The position numbers were made by a program, and so were the translations under genes. From Strigomonas culicis (taxonomy: Eukaryota; Euglenozoa; Kinetoplastea; Trypanosomatida; Trypanosomatidae): a stretch of 64,000 nt of DNA. The stretch covers positions 53,763 through 117,762 of the forward strand of contig AUXH01000003.1 in assembly GCA_000482145.1 (NCBI GenBank), given 5' to 3'. The notes under the pieces are model-generated. The model had not been told where the DNA came from and did no database searches. It saw only the letters and a list, made by a program, of their open reading frames with translations. Positions 54,296 to 63,972 of the stretch are shown one piece after another (position 1 is the first letter of the stretch; the number at the start of each line of letters is the position of its first letter).

Positions 54296-56878
54296 CTACT
54301 TGCGTTCAAATAAGATGGAAACACCGTAATGGTCCGACGGGAACAAGTACTCCGGTGCCTCCTTGTTCTCATTCTCCGCATTGACGCTTCTCAGCCCCAC
54401 GAGGTGCCCCTCCACCGGCCGCAGCGCGCCGCGGGTCCGCGTAAACACCTTATCCGACCGACCAAAAAAGATCTCCTCGATTTTCAGTTTACAGAACGTG
54501 TTGGTCTCGTCCATCGTCTTGCCGGGGTCCGCAGGGTGCAGGATCGGCCAGCACTCCCGGTACTGCGACGCCGGCGGCATGACGAACTCGTTCTCCGGCC
54601 AGTCGTTGAAGTCGCCCATCACAATCGCGTCCTCCGCGACCGGTGCGAAGGCGCCGGACGTGATGTGCCGCTGCAGCGCCACGTCCTGCTTCGTGCGCGC
54701 GGTGCGGTTCGACTTGCTGAAGGGCGCGAGGAGGTGCACGCCGGCGAGGTGCACCGGGGCGCCGCCCCACCGCACCGACACGACCGGCATCAGCGCGGTG
54801 TGGCCGCTCCACGCCGGGATGTTGACGTGTGTGAGGCGCGCGACGCACGCCCAGCAGCGCCGGTGCACCAGCATCAGCACGCCCCAGGGCTGCAGCACGG
54901 CGCTCGCCGGGCTGCAGGACGCCATGTAGGCCGCGCGGCACCACGGCTGCGCGAGCAGGAAGGTTGCGAAGGGCGCCTCCACTTCCTGCAGCACGACAAC
55001 GTCCGCGTCCTCGTCGCGGATCAGCTTCGCCAGCACGGGGTAGCGGAGCGGGGAGCACCAGTCGATGCCCGGCATGCCGAGCGGCGTCGGCTGGCCGCTG
55101 TACCGGTCGAACATGACGTTCCACGTGAGCACCCGCAGCGATGCCAGGGGCGCTCCCGCGGCGGTGCCACCATCCGCGGCGGCCTCTCTCGGTGCCACGT
55201 ACGGGAAGGCCGGCACGGGCTGCCAGCTCTGCGTGGCGCTGTGGAACACCACCGCGCTGTCCGCCGACGCGCCGCCCGCCTCGGTGTCCCACCGCTGGGT
55301 CACGCCGAGGCGCGCGCGGCGCGCCTCCGCGTCGTAGCCGCGGTCGCCGATATCGACAAACGACATGCGCCAGAGGCCGGCGCGCTGCTTGGCGCGCCAC
55401 CAGCGGTACGACGGCGCAAAGCACAGCGACTTGTGCGGCCGGCTGGCGCTCCCGTAGCTCAGCGCGTGCTGCACCAGCCGCCGCGCCTCCCGCATGTCGG
55501 GCGAGTGGGCGATGTGCTTGGCCATCTCCGGCTTGGGGGTGGACCCCACGCAGGCCTGCAGCGCGCTCTCCACGAAGGCGGGCTGCGGCTGGCACAGGAT
55601 GGTGTACTCCGCCGCCGTCGGCCGCTGGTCGGCGCGCCAGAAGGGGTTGAAGCGGCGCGCCGCCGGCGGCGGCAGCGCCCCGCGGCTGGCACAGCGCCGC
55701 ACGCCGCCGCCGCCGCCCTGGCAGAGCGCGGCCAGGTGCCCCAGCAGCTGCGCGGCCGTGACGGTGATGGACGGCTTACTCCCAGGGGACCGCGGCTCGA
55801 CCGGCAGCAAAAAGAGCGGGTCCGGCGTGCGGCCGACACAGAGCATCGCGTGCGTCTGCAGCACGTATTCCAAGTAGTGCTCCGCGGCAGAGCTCCAGGC
55901 CGGCGCGCACGCCGGCGCGCGCCAGCACGTCAGCACCTGCAGCAGCCGCTCCACCGCGAGCTCGAGGCGGTTGTCGGGCAGCGTCGTAAAGAGAAACTCG
56001 GCCGCGCCGCCCCGCCGCGCGGCCGGCGGCGGCGCCACCTTGAAGTACGCGTCGAGCGTGGCCGCGACGGCGAGGCCGCCGACGCCGTCCAGCTCCGCGA
56101 GGGCGCAGCCGGCGCACAGCAGATAGAGAAAGAGCGTGTCGGTGCGCACGGCGGCGAGCGCCGCGCCCATGTCGGCCGACGCCGTCAGCTCCTGCAGATC
56201 CAGCCACGCAAGGAGGTCGAAGAGCCGGAGGTGCCGCAGGTCGGCGCCGTGTAGGACGGCGCTCGTGATGTTGTGGAAGGGCGTCAGCGCCCACGTGCTG
56301 AGGTGGAGCTCGCCGGACCCCACGAGGCACACGGAGTCGCGGTTCGCGTCGTAGTCGGGGCGGCACGCCAGGTCGAGCGCCCAGGCGGCCATCTTCTCCT
56401 CCGCCGATCCGAAGACGCCGGTGCCGGACAGCAGCACCTCCTCGGCGTCACCGCACAGTCGCGGGTTCGGCATCGTCTTTGCGAGGCGGTCCTCGAGGCC
56501 GAGCATCAGCGGCGTGCCGGGGAGCCGGCGCAGCCGCAGCTCCGCGCGGGCGGTGAGCGGCGTGTGCCGCAGCATGCTCGCCTTGGTGAGGCACTCCGCG
56601 CCGTCCAGGGCGAGCAGCAGCGACTTGCGGCAGTGCAGCTTCGTGGCCAGCAGCTGCTGCAGGCCGTTCAGCACGTGCCGTGAGGCCTCGCGCTGCCGCC
56701 GCCCCTCGTTCGCGACGTTCTTCGACAGACGCAGCGCGCCGGCGACCATCCCCGTCACATCGACGGCGACAAAGTCGAACTCGACCGGCTTTTTCGTGAT
56801 CAGCAGACTGTACGCATCTGCGAGTTTTCTATTCTGGTAGGAAAGGCGCACACGAGACGGGTGGAGGAAGCCATGCAT
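54296..56878 (-). CDS. KREX1: Editosome 3' U-specific exonuclease KREX1 (XRN-like + EEP domains)
   Basis: An 860-residue protein with a probable mitochondrial presequence (MHGFLHPSRVRLSYQNRK), which supports the ATG at 56878. The N-terminal part (about 30-250) resembles the XRN 5'-3' exonuclease domain ('FDFVAVDVTGMV', 'SLLLALDGAECLTKASM', 'VLLSGTGVFGSAEEKM'), but the acidic DAD motif is lost ('CLVGSGELHL'). The C-terminal part (about 580-860) is an intact endonuclease/exonuclease/phosphatase domain: 'LTWNV', 'LQEVE', 'GDFNDWPEN', 'FPSDHYG'. This exact pairing is known for KREX1 and KREX2, which trim U's during kinetoplastid RNA editing. I favour KREX1 because, from memory, it lies near the AsnA/GPX cluster in T. 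brucei. KREX2 is the alternative. Confidence 0.82.
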   Translation of the reverse strand: MHGFLHPSRVRLSYQNRKLADAYSLLITKKPVEFDFVAVDVTGMVAGALRLSKNVANEGRRQREASRHVLNGLQQLLATKLHCRKSLLLALDGAECLTKASMLRHTPLTARAELRLRRLPGTPLMLGLEDRLAKTMPNPRLCGDAEEVLLSGTGVFGSAEEKMAAWALDLACRPDYDANRDSVCLVGSGELHLSTWALTPFHNITSAVLHGADLRHLRLFDLLAWLDLQELTASADMGAALAAVRTDTLFLYLLCAGCALAELDGVGGLAVAATLDAYFKVAPPPAARRGGAAEFLFTTLPDNRLELAVERLLQVLTCWRAPACAPAWSSAAEHYLEYVLQTHAMLCVGRTPDPLFLLPVEPRSPGSKPSITVTAAQLLGHLAALCQGGGGGVRRCASRGALPPPAARRFNPFWRADQRPTAAEYTILCQPQPAFVESALQACVGSTPKPEMAKHIAHSPDMREARRLVQHALSYGSASRPHKSLCFAPSYRWWRAKQRAGLWRMSFVDIGDRGYDAEARRARLGVTQRWDTEAGGASADSAVVFHSATQSWQPVPAFPYVAPREAAADGGTAAGAPLASLRVLTWNVMFDRYSGQPTPLGMPGIDWCSPLRYPVLAKLIRDEDADVVVLQEVEAPFATFLLAQPWCRAAYMASCSPASAVLQPWGVLMLVHRRCWACVARLTHVNIPAWSGHTALMPVVSVRWGGAPVHLAGVHLLAPFSKSNRTARTKQDVALQRHITSGAFAPVAEDAIVMGDFNDWPENEFVMPPASQYRECWPILHPADPGKTMDETNTFCKLKIEEIFFGRSDKVFTRTRGALRPVEGHLVGLRSVNAENENKEAPEYLFPSDHYGVSILFERK

Positions 56879-57185
56879 CGCACCCCCTCGCGAGTTAATC
56901 ACACTGCTACAATAAACGAGAAGGGGGAGAGGAAGGAAGGAGAGGGATAGTGGTCGTGATAGTATGAGAGGGAGAACTAGCTGCAAGTGACACTGAAAGA
57001 GCTATCATTTTGGTGTTGTTGATATCACTACTTCTTTTTTTTTTTTCTTGTGTGTGTGTGTGTGTTTTGTGTATGGTCATCTCTTACGGATAGCAAAACA
57101 AAACAATTATTATGGAGAGAACAATGTATATGCAGCAACAAAGGAAAAGAGAGAGAGAGAAAAAAAAGCACTACAATTAACGTCA
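56879..57185. other. Intergenic spacer
   Basis: It includes a C/T tract and TTGTAG upstream of KREX1, a (TG)n microsatellite at 57049-57064 and poly-T near 57034-57046. No gene seen. Confidence 0.55.
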
Positions 57186-58325
57186 TTACAACGCGGATTG
57201 GGGTTGGTCCATCCCCGCCAATCCTCGGAACATCTCCACGCCCACGCGGATGTTCTCGTCACGGAAGTCGTACTGCGTCGTGTGGATCGCCGGATAGTCG
57301 ACGCCGTTTCCAATGAAAAAGTACGTGGCGGGGCACTTCTTGCCGTAATACCCGAAGTCCTCCGACGGCCGCAGCGGCGCCTTCAGCTCCACGAGCTCAC
57401 GGCCCTGCCTCTTGGCGACAGCGCGCACGTGGTCAGTGCAGCCGGGGTCGTTGCGCGTCTCGGGGAAGTAGTCGCTGTACTCGAAGCGCATCTCGAGGCC
57501 CTCCTCCGTGGCCTTGCGCTGCGCCAAGGCCACCAGGGCGTCCCGCAGCGAGAGCAGCTCCGCCTCGTACACGGCGCGCACGGTGAGCAGCAGCTCGCCG
57601 GCGGCCGCCGCCATGCCGAACTGGCGCTGGCCGACGTTGACCTGTACGACCGTGCACAGGAGAAGACTCGTCGACTTCTTCGTCTCCTCCGGAATGGACT
57701 GGATGAGCGCCGCGATGGCGAGGGACGGGTTCTTGCCGGTCTCCGGCTGGCTCGCGTGCGCCGGGGTGCCCTTGAACTGGATGATCATTCCCATGGAGGC
57801 GCACATGATCACGTCGTTGCGCACCACCACCGACTTGTACGGAAAGCCCTGAAAGTTGTGGTAGCCGTACATGCGCGTGATGCCCTCGCGCTCAATCATC
57901 GGCACGCACTGCTGCGCACCGTTCCCCACCTCCTCGGCGGGCTGCCACAGGAAGAAGATGTTGTGCGGCGCCCCCTTCTGGTCCACCTCCAGTGCGAAGC
58001 CCATCAGCGTCGAGGAGTGGCCGTCGTGGCCGCACTTGTGCGACTTGTGCGGCTGCTTGGACGCCCAGGGCAGCGCAATGCCCTCGTCCATTGGCAGTGC
58101 GTCCAGGTCAGCGCGGAAGCAAATGTTATCCTTCGTGTGGCTGCCTGGGGCGCGATAAATGGCATAGAACCACGTCTTTTCGTCCTTAATCTCCAAGTTT
58201 TTCGTGTGCTTGCGAAGGTAGTCCATGAGGTGCTGCTTGGTCCATACCTCTTCGTTGGACACCTCCGGGTGCTCATGGAGCACATGGCGCAGCTGCACCA
58301 CAAGGTCGTAGTTCTTCTTGTCCAT
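57186..58325 (-). CDS. M20 family amidohydrolase (N-acyl-amino-acid type)
   Basis: A 379-residue M20D metallohydrolase of normal length. Metal and catalytic motifs are all present: 'RADLDALPMDE' (71-81), Cys98 and His100 in 'HKCGHDGHSS', the general-base pair in 'QPAEE' (128-132), His156 in 'YGYHNFQG', the lid signature 'GTPAHASQPETGKNP' (186-200) and the C-terminal 'RPSEDFGYY'. Homologues remove the acyl group from N-acyl amino acids, hippurate or indole-acetyl conjugates; the substrate here is unknown. The gene is bacterial-like, and homologues are annotated in other trypanosomatids. There is no signal peptide, so it is probably cytosolic. CTACAG lies 11 nt before the ATG. Confidence 0.95.
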   Translation of the reverse strand: MDKKNYDLVVQLRHVLHEHPEVSNEEVWTKQHLMDYLRKHTKNLEIKDEKTWFYAIYRAPGSHTKDNICFRADLDALPMDEGIALPWASKQPHKSHKCGHDGHSSTLMGFALEVDQKGAPHNIFFLWQPAEEVGNGAQQCVPMIEREGITRMYGYHNFQGFPYKSVVVRNDVIMCASMGMIIQFKGTPAHASQPETGKNPSLAIAALIQSIPEETKKSTSLLLCTVVQVNVGQRQFGMAAAAGELLLTVRAVYEAELLSLRDALVALAQRKATEEGLEMRFEYSDYFPETRNDPGCTDHVRAVAKRQGRELVELKAPLRPSEDFGYYGKKCPATYFFIGNGVDYPAIHTTQYDFRDENIRVGVEMFRGLAGMDQPQSAL

Positions 58326-58877
58326 ACGCTTGCACGCTGTAGAAAAAAGCGCTACAGGGAGAGTAGCAAAATGATGAAAAAGATAAAGGATGAAGAAGGG
58401 TGAGTTAGAGCACGGAGAGAAAGAGGGGAGGAAGTGGTGTTAGCTTTACATTATCGCCACATGCAACAACGAAAATAAAAACAAAAAGAGCATTGAAGCA
58501 GATAGTAACAGCACATACAACAACGCGAAAAGAAGTAGAGAGAACAAATGGAGCCATCCACTAAGATTAGCCTTTCACTACTCCTATCACGGTAAGCACA
58601 AACAACCTTGCAACCTTCAATAAATACGATGCTTCGCACACGGTAAAAAAAAAGGGGGGGACGAATTAAAAAAGGTTGGACGGTGAAACGTGAGGAAAAG
58701 AAAACTCTCAAATGCAAAAGTGACACAATGTTAAAGCAAAGAGAAAGAAAGAAGAAGAAAGGGGGTAAGTATAAAAGCACGCTTGCCAGTAATACATTAA
58801 AGTAGCTTTATCAGAACCGGTTGATGTAGCGCTACGAAAGAAAAAAAAAAGACAAAACGGATTGCAGGGAAGAACTA
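58326..58877. other. Intergenic spacer
   Basis: AT-rich spacer with poly-A near 58645-58653 and 58840-58850. No gene seen. Confidence 0.55.
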
Positions 58878-60806
58878 TTACAGCGCCCTCGAGTGCTGAA
58901 CAAACTTCGATATCACACGACGAGATGCCTGTAGTAAGTTGGACGAGATCCTTTCGCTGTACTCCACCCCGTTGTCGTGCAGTGAGCGCAGCACGAACGA
59001 GTAAAAGTCGGGCGGTAACCCGTCCCCCAGCGAATACGTCGCCGGCATAGCGCCGTTCCGACCCGCACGGCGGCGCAGCGCCTTATGGACCTTCTTGTGC
59101 CGCTGCAGTATCAAAACGGTGTACGGATCAAATCGCTGGGCTGCCGCGAGTCCGGGGTCGACCCCGGCGTCCTGCAACGCCAGCGCGTCGTCGGGCACGA
59201 CTCCATCCTCTGCTGCTGCCTGCTGGTCCAGGTGCACCAGCAAACGCTCGAGCTCGAACACCTGGTCGCGGAAGGGCGTTCCCGACGTGACGGCCACACC
59301 GCTCTCCCTCTGATGTGCGACAAGCCGCGTAAACAGTTCTTTTGATTGGGCATCGTCGTAGACAAACACCTCCGCGCGCAGCCCCTTCAGCGCGCGCTGC
59401 AGCAGACCGATGGCCTCGTCGTCATAAAAGTGCACAAGGGTGCCCTTCGCGTTCAGCAGCGTGATGAGCACGGCGGGGAGCTCGGACCCCGTGCAGGCGC
59501 GGTAGCCCCACCGCAGCCGCTCCGGCAACACGACCGCAGCGATGGGCAGAGGTCCATCCTTCGGCACGCCCACCGCCGCGTCGCCGTGCGCCACCCGCGG
59601 CGCCGCGAACCGCCGCCACCGCAGGAGGTCGAAGAGCCGACGCTGCGCCGCCAGCGGGTCCGGCACCGGGGGTGCCGCTGCGTCGCCCGATGGCCCCTCC
59701 GTCGCCTCTGCGGCCGCGGCGAGGGCTTCCATCCCACACAGGGTCGTGTGGCAGCGCGCCAGCATGGCCTCCGCCGGCTCCACGTAGTCGCGGAAGACGC
59801 GATGCAGGGCGTCCTGCAGTGAAAAGCAGCCACGGCTCTCGCAGAGCGACGCGAAGCGGCGGCACCGGTCGGCCGCCGCCCCGTCGCCGAACAGATCCGG
59901 ACCAGAGGCTGCATCCGACGCCTCCGTCTCGTCCCCCTCGTCGGAGTCCTGCTCAAGCTGCCACAGCGGGGTGGCGGTGGCCGCCGCGCTCGTCGGCTGG
60001 CCCTCCATGCACACGGCGCCGTCCACCGCGATGGGCGCCAGGCCGCCGGGCCCCTCGCGGAGCAGGGCCTGCAGCAGCAGCACGTGGAGCAGCAGACCCA
60101 CCTCGCGCGCCTCCCGCAGCGCCGGCGCCGTCTCCAGAGAGAGGAGGTGCACGCGCGCGGTGCCCGCCGCCGCGTCCCAGCGCACGTGGACGCAGTCCGG
60201 CGCGGCGGAGGAGAAGGCACCGAGCAGCTCCGTGGCGACGACGCCGGGCACCTCAGCGGAGGCCAGCTGCACCCGCGTCGCCTCCTTGCTGTCGTGCGAC
60301 ACCGCGAGGGTGTAGGGCCCGCGCACCAGCGTCATGGGGGGCAGTGCGCCGAAGGGGAACGAAAAGGACAGCCCGTCCGCCCCGGATGACGTGGCGGGAC
60401 ACACCGGCGCCGCGACACCGCGGCGGAGGGAGCGCCACACGTAGCCGAGGGTGTGCTGCGCCAGCGACCGTGGGGCGGTCGCCGACTCGCTGCAGGGCGG
60501 AGGGAGGCGCTCCTCCATCGCCAGCCCCGCGGAGGTCGACAGGACCACCAGCTGCGACACGCGCAGCTGCCGGTACGCGAGCAGCGTCCGCCACAGCAGC
60601 GGGAGGCTGGCGCCCTCCTCACCGGGGGACGCACGGTTCTCCATGCCGCAAGGCGGCAGTGCACTGTAGCGGCACGCGGCCTCCAGTGAACAGTCCAGCG
60701 GTTGCATGTCGGCAAGCGCCGTCGCGCTGTACAGCAAGTGGGAAAGGCTCAGCGGCACCGGCGCATTGCCGGGCTCGTCCTCACAGGGCACATTGGAGAT
60801 GTGCAT
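58878..60806 (-). CDS. Unknown 642-residue protein
   Basis: The protein starts MHISNVPCEDEPGN at 60806; longer frames add only hydrophobic spacer. The first half mixes helices and strands ('SLPLLWRTLLAYRQLRVSQ', 'LSFSFPFGALPPMTLVRGP'), then comes an acidic linker (…DSDEGDETEASDAASG…) near residue 300. A helical part follows ('FSLQDALHRVFRDYVEPAEAM'), and the C-terminus is basic, with 'VLILQRHKKVHKALRRRAG' and 'PDFYSFVLRSLHDNGVEYS'. No signal, membrane helix or catalytic motif is visible. I do not recognise the family. A subunit of a nuclear complex is possible from the acidic/basic make-up, but that is a guess. Confidence 0.8.
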   Translation of the reverse strand: MHISNVPCEDEPGNAPVPLSLSHLLYSATALADMQPLDCSLEAACRYSALPPCGMENRASPGEEGASLPLLWRTLLAYRQLRVSQLVVLSTSAGLAMEERLPPPCSESATAPRSLAQHTLGYVWRSLRRGVAAPVCPATSSGADGLSFSFPFGALPPMTLVRGPYTLAVSHDSKEATRVQLASAEVPGVVATELLGAFSSAAPDCVHVRWDAAAGTARVHLLSLETAPALREAREVGLLLHVLLLQALLREGPGGLAPIAVDGAVCMEGQPTSAAATATPLWQLEQDSDEGDETEASDAASGPDLFGDGAAADRCRRFASLCESRGCFSLQDALHRVFRDYVEPAEAMLARCHTTLCGMEALAAAAEATEGPSGDAAAPPVPDPLAAQRRLFDLLRWRRFAAPRVAHGDAAVGVPKDGPLPIAAVVLPERLRWGYRACTGSELPAVLITLLNAKGTLVHFYDDEAIGLLQRALKGLRAEVFVYDDAQSKELFTRLVAHQRESGVAVTSGTPFRDQVFELERLLVHLDQQAAAEDGVVPDDALALQDAGVDPGLAAAQRFDPYTVLILQRHKKVHKALRRRAGRNGAMPATYSLGDGLPPDFYSFVLRSLHDNGVEYSERISSNLLQASRRVISKFVQHSRAL

Positions 60807-61179
60807 GGCCGTATGGAACACGCAGCGATCCCTGCTATACACAGAAAGCAAAACGATTAAGTGCTTTTCAAAGGAAACGGCGGTAAAGCAGCAAACAGGG
60901 GAAAGAAGAGGAGAATAGGGGAGAAAGGGAGAATACAAAAGCAGTACGGAGCAAAAAAAAAAGGCAAAATCAACGGAGAGCCTTTCTGAATAAAAAAAAA
61001 AACATGAAGAAGATAAAAAGGGGGAAAGATATAAACTTAGGTAGAAATAATCTATGTTTCAACTATTAACCGCGACATTGGGTGTAACTTGTATAGTTTT
61101 TCTATAACTCTGAATGCATGTATGAAAAAAAAAGGGGGGGAAAGGAAGTGAACGACTCTCAAGCTGTGACACCAAAGTC
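60807..61179. other. Intergenic spacer
   Basis: AT-rich, with poly-A near 60953-60962, 60991-61001 and 61123-61131, next to G-runs. No gene seen. Confidence 0.55.
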
Positions 61180-63252
61180 TTACGGCAGTTTTTGCGTCGC
61201 CACGATGTCATCGGTGGTCTGCTCCGTCGGCAGCGGCGGCGCGGACGGCTCCTCCTCCAGCTTCACCGCAGACAGTTGAGCGGTGGCGATGTCGCTCGGT
61301 TCAATGAGTCGCGCGGCGCCGTCGGCCGCGTTTCGCTCCTCCACGCCCTCCGTCTCCGTGGCGCCGGTGCTCTTCGGCAGCCCGCGCCTGGGCCCCGCAC
61401 TGGCCCCGCTCTTGCGCATCGCATCCAGCTTCGTCCGCTCGCTCGTGTACTGCGCCATGAACTTCATGTAGCGCTTACCGGCGACACTCGTGCCGACGTC
61501 GCGCACCTCCAGCGGGTGGACGGAGATGCACGTGCTGGTCGCGCCCCTCGCGTCGCCTCGCTTCGTCGCGTCCTCCTCCTTACCGTTGTCCGCCGCGCTG
61601 TCCTTGTGCACGCCTTCGCCATCCGCATCGTTGGGGTTGGGGTTCGTGGCGGGCTCCTCGTTTTCGTTTCCCTCGCCGTCGTTCTCCTCCTGCTTGACCC
61701 TGTCCTGCTCGTCGCCCTCCGCCTTGCCTTTGCGCGAGTGCCGCTTGGCCGCCGGGTTCCCGCTCTTCACGCGCAGCGCGATGAAGGGCATGCGCAGCGC
61801 GGCCGCGGACGCAGGGAGGTGCTGCTGGTCGGGCTGCTCCCGCAGCGCCCTGTGCATGAGCTGCAGCGCCTTGGCGGACTCGTTGTTCGACAGGGGCGGC
61901 CGCAGCGGGGGGTACTCGTACTCCTTGGGTTCCTCCGGGGCCGGCGGCGCCTCCGGTAGCGCCGGGGCCTCCACCGCCGCGGCAGGGCTCTCCGCCGGCG
62001 CGGCGCCGGCCGGCGCGGGCGGCGCCCCGTCTGCCCTCTTCGCACGGTTCACGCGGCGCTTCTTCGGTGCCGCCCCGCCCTCCACGGCCTCCCCCTCGAC
62101 CGCCGTGACGCGGCTGCGGCGCCGCTTCTGGGGCGGCTCCCCCGTGGGCGTCGGCTGCGTCGCGACCACCGTCACCTCGTGCACATCGTCGCCGGCCGCC
62201 TCCGCGGGCGCCGGCGGCTTCCTGCTGCGGCGCCGCGCACCCGGCAGGTGCACCTCGCCGCGCTGCCGCCTCTCCCGCTGCGCGACCCCCCCGTGCGGCT
62301 CGCCCGTCACAGGACAGAAGGCGCTCGAGAGGCCGCACTGCGGGCACAGGCTCGACACGTGCGGCTTGCCGGTCGCCGCGCAGAAGGGCACGCGGCTCAG
62401 CCCGCAGTCCGGGCACGGCGCGTCCGCGGCCGCCTTCGCCGCCGCGTTGCGCGGCCGCTTCGCCGCCGGGGCTGCCTCCGCCGGCGCGGGGCTCGCGGTC
62501 GGCCGCTTCCGGCCGCCGCCGGAGGGGCTGCGCTTGCGGCCCTTGGCGGGCTCGGAGGCGGCGGAGACCTCCGCCGCGAGGTCCTGCAACAGTGTGTGCT
62601 CCTGGTCCCTCGCGGGGCTGGCGGCTTTCTTGCCCTGCCGCCCCTTCGCCTCGGCGTCGGCGGTCGCGGGGTCCGCCGTGGCCCGCGGCTTGCGCGGCTT
62701 GACCGGCAGCGCCGCCGCGGCCTCCGCCGCGCCGGGCAGCCCCGCGATGGCCTGCACCACGTCCGGGAGGTACACCCCGTAGAGCTCGATGCCGCGGATG
62801 TTGCTCCTCTCGGTACTGGGGGAGCGCAGCAGCAGCTGCGCGGCGCGGTCCGCGTAGTCGCGCTCCGCCTCGGCGATGGCCTGCAGCCACACGCCGCCCG
62901 AGCTGCGTCCCTCGTAGCGCTTCGCCGCGGGCGCGTCGCTGCGGGTGATCCTGTAGAGCGGGCCCGCCTTGGCCTTCGGGTCCGCCGCATGGGGGCTGTC
63001 TGCGATGGTGGCCGTAAAGTAAAGGCCGAGTGGGTGGCCCGCACCACGGTCACTCACGTGGGGGTGGATCTCCACCGCCAGCTGCCGCCTCCCCTTCTTC
63101 GCCGCCGTGCCGCCGCTCTCTTCGTCGATCGCGCTTTGGAAGACGGAGCGATCCACAGTGAAGCCATTGGTGAGAAAAACGGTTTGCCCGTTTTTGGTAG
63201 ACATGAAGTGGGGGTCTGGCACAATGGTGCCCAAGTCTACCACACGAAGCAT
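61180..63252 (-). CDS. FYR-domain (FYRN/FYRC) nuclear protein with tandem Cys/His motif
   Basis: A 690-residue protein. The N-terminus carries a phenylalanine/tyrosine-rich pair: a FYRN-like part (about 25-90, 'HPLGLYFTATI') and FYRC (about 95-175, 'GPLYRITRSD', 'YEGRSSGGVWLQAIAEAE', 'GIELYGVYLPDVVQAI'). FYR domains occur in chromatin proteins such as KMT2 methyltransferases and TBRG1. Then come several basic NLS-like clusters (KRPRN, KKRRVNR, QKRRRSR) in disordered Ala/Pro-rich sequence. A repeated putative zinc-binding unit spans about 280-320: C280-x2-C283-x7-C291-x6-H298 and C303-x2-C306-x6-C313-x6-H320. There is no SET, PHD or JmjC domain. A chromatin adaptor role is inferred. Confidence 0.82.
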   Translation of the reverse strand: MLRVVDLGTIVPDPHFMSTKNGQTVFLTNGFTVDRSVFQSAIDEESGGTAAKKGRRQLAVEIHPHVSDRGAGHPLGLYFTATIADSPHAADPKAKAGPLYRITRSDAPAAKRYEGRSSGGVWLQAIAEAERDYADRAAQLLLRSPSTERSNIRGIELYGVYLPDVVQAIAGLPGAAEAAAALPVKPRKPRATADPATADAEAKGRQGKKAASPARDQEHTLLQDLAAEVSAASEPAKGRKRSPSGGGRKRPTASPAPAEAAPAAKRPRNAAAKAAADAPCPDCGLSRVPFCAATGKPHVSSLCPQCGLSSAFCPVTGEPHGGVAQRERRQRGEVHLPGARRRSRKPPAPAEAAGDDVHEVTVVATQPTPTGEPPQKRRRSRVTAVEGEAVEGGAAPKKRRVNRAKRADGAPPAPAGAAPAESPAAAVEAPALPEAPPAPEEPKEYEYPPLRPPLSNNESAKALQLMHRALREQPDQQHLPASAAALRMPFIALRVKSGNPAAKRHSRKGKAEGDEQDRVKQEENDGEGNENEEPATNPNPNDADGEGVHKDSAADNGKEEDATKRGDARGATSTCISVHPLEVRDVGTSVAGKRYMKFMAQYTSERTKLDAMRKSGASAGPRRGLPKSTGATETEGVEERNAADGAARLIEPSDIATAQLSAVKLEEEPSAPPLPTEQTTDDIVATQKLP

Positions 63253-63522
63253 GTCCTCTTCTTCGTTTTGGAATGATCCTTTATACTAGAAGGTGGTGGA
63301 GAAAGAGCAAAAAGGGGGAGAGACAAACGTATTAAGAATAGCACAGAAAGAAAGAAAAACACAGCATTACGTATCCTCACTTTTTTTTTCTTTTATTAAA
63401 TACCTTCAGCACAAGTACTCTCGAACAGACAACCACGCTGTACCTTTTTTTTTTTGTAATTGTAAACTAAAATAAAAATGAGGAGAAAAGAATCACTCGA
63501 ACGTCAAGCAACAATACAATGC

Positions 63523-63972
63523 TTATCGGTAAGACTTGGTGAAGCGAGAGCGCGCAGAGTGGCGGCCCCACTTCTTGGGCTCGCAGCGGCGGGGGTCCGC
63601 CACCAGCAGGAACTTGTCGTACGCGATCAGGCGCTCCTTGAGGGCGGCCTTCTCGATCTCGTTCTTGTACTTCTGGTAGTACGCAACGAGGCCCTTGGCA
63701 ATAGCCTGGCGCGCGGCGTACGCCTGCGCAACCGGACCACCACCGCGCACGTTCACGTCGATGCGCAGGCGGGAGTAGTACTTGGCGCCGACCACCTTGA
63801 CGGCCTCCAGAAGCTTCGCGCGGAGGGTCTCGGGCAGGATCTGCTGAATGGGGGTGCCATTGATGCGGATGTTGCACTGAGCCGCCTTCGTCACGGTCGC
63901 GACGGCGATCGCGGTCTTCTTCTTGCCGAAGGTCTGAACCTGCTTCAGCGTAAAATCCTTCTTGTCAGCCAT
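63523..63972 (-). CDS. RPS16: 40S ribosomal protein S16 (uS9)
   Basis: A 149-residue uS9 family protein of eukaryotic length. It has 'QTFGKKKTAIAVATVTKA' at the start, the 'VRGGGPVAQAYAARQAIAKG' core near 75-95, 'AYDKFLLVADPRRCEPKKWG', and the invariant basic tail 'ARSRFTKSYR', whose C-terminal Arg reaches the tRNA in the P site. It is a small-subunit ribosomal protein. The ATG at 63972 is the family start, and only 28 bases of its upstream flank lie in the window. It is very highly expressed in most cells; a second copy, common in trypanosomatids, would lie outside the window. Confidence 0.97.
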   Translation of the reverse strand: MADKKDFTLKQVQTFGKKKTAIAVATVTKAAQCNIRINGTPIQQILPETLRAKLLEAVKVVGAKYYSRLRIDVNVRGGGPVAQAYAARQAIAKGLVAYYQKYKNEIEKAALKERLIAYDKFLLVADPRRCEPKKWGRHSARSRFTKSYR

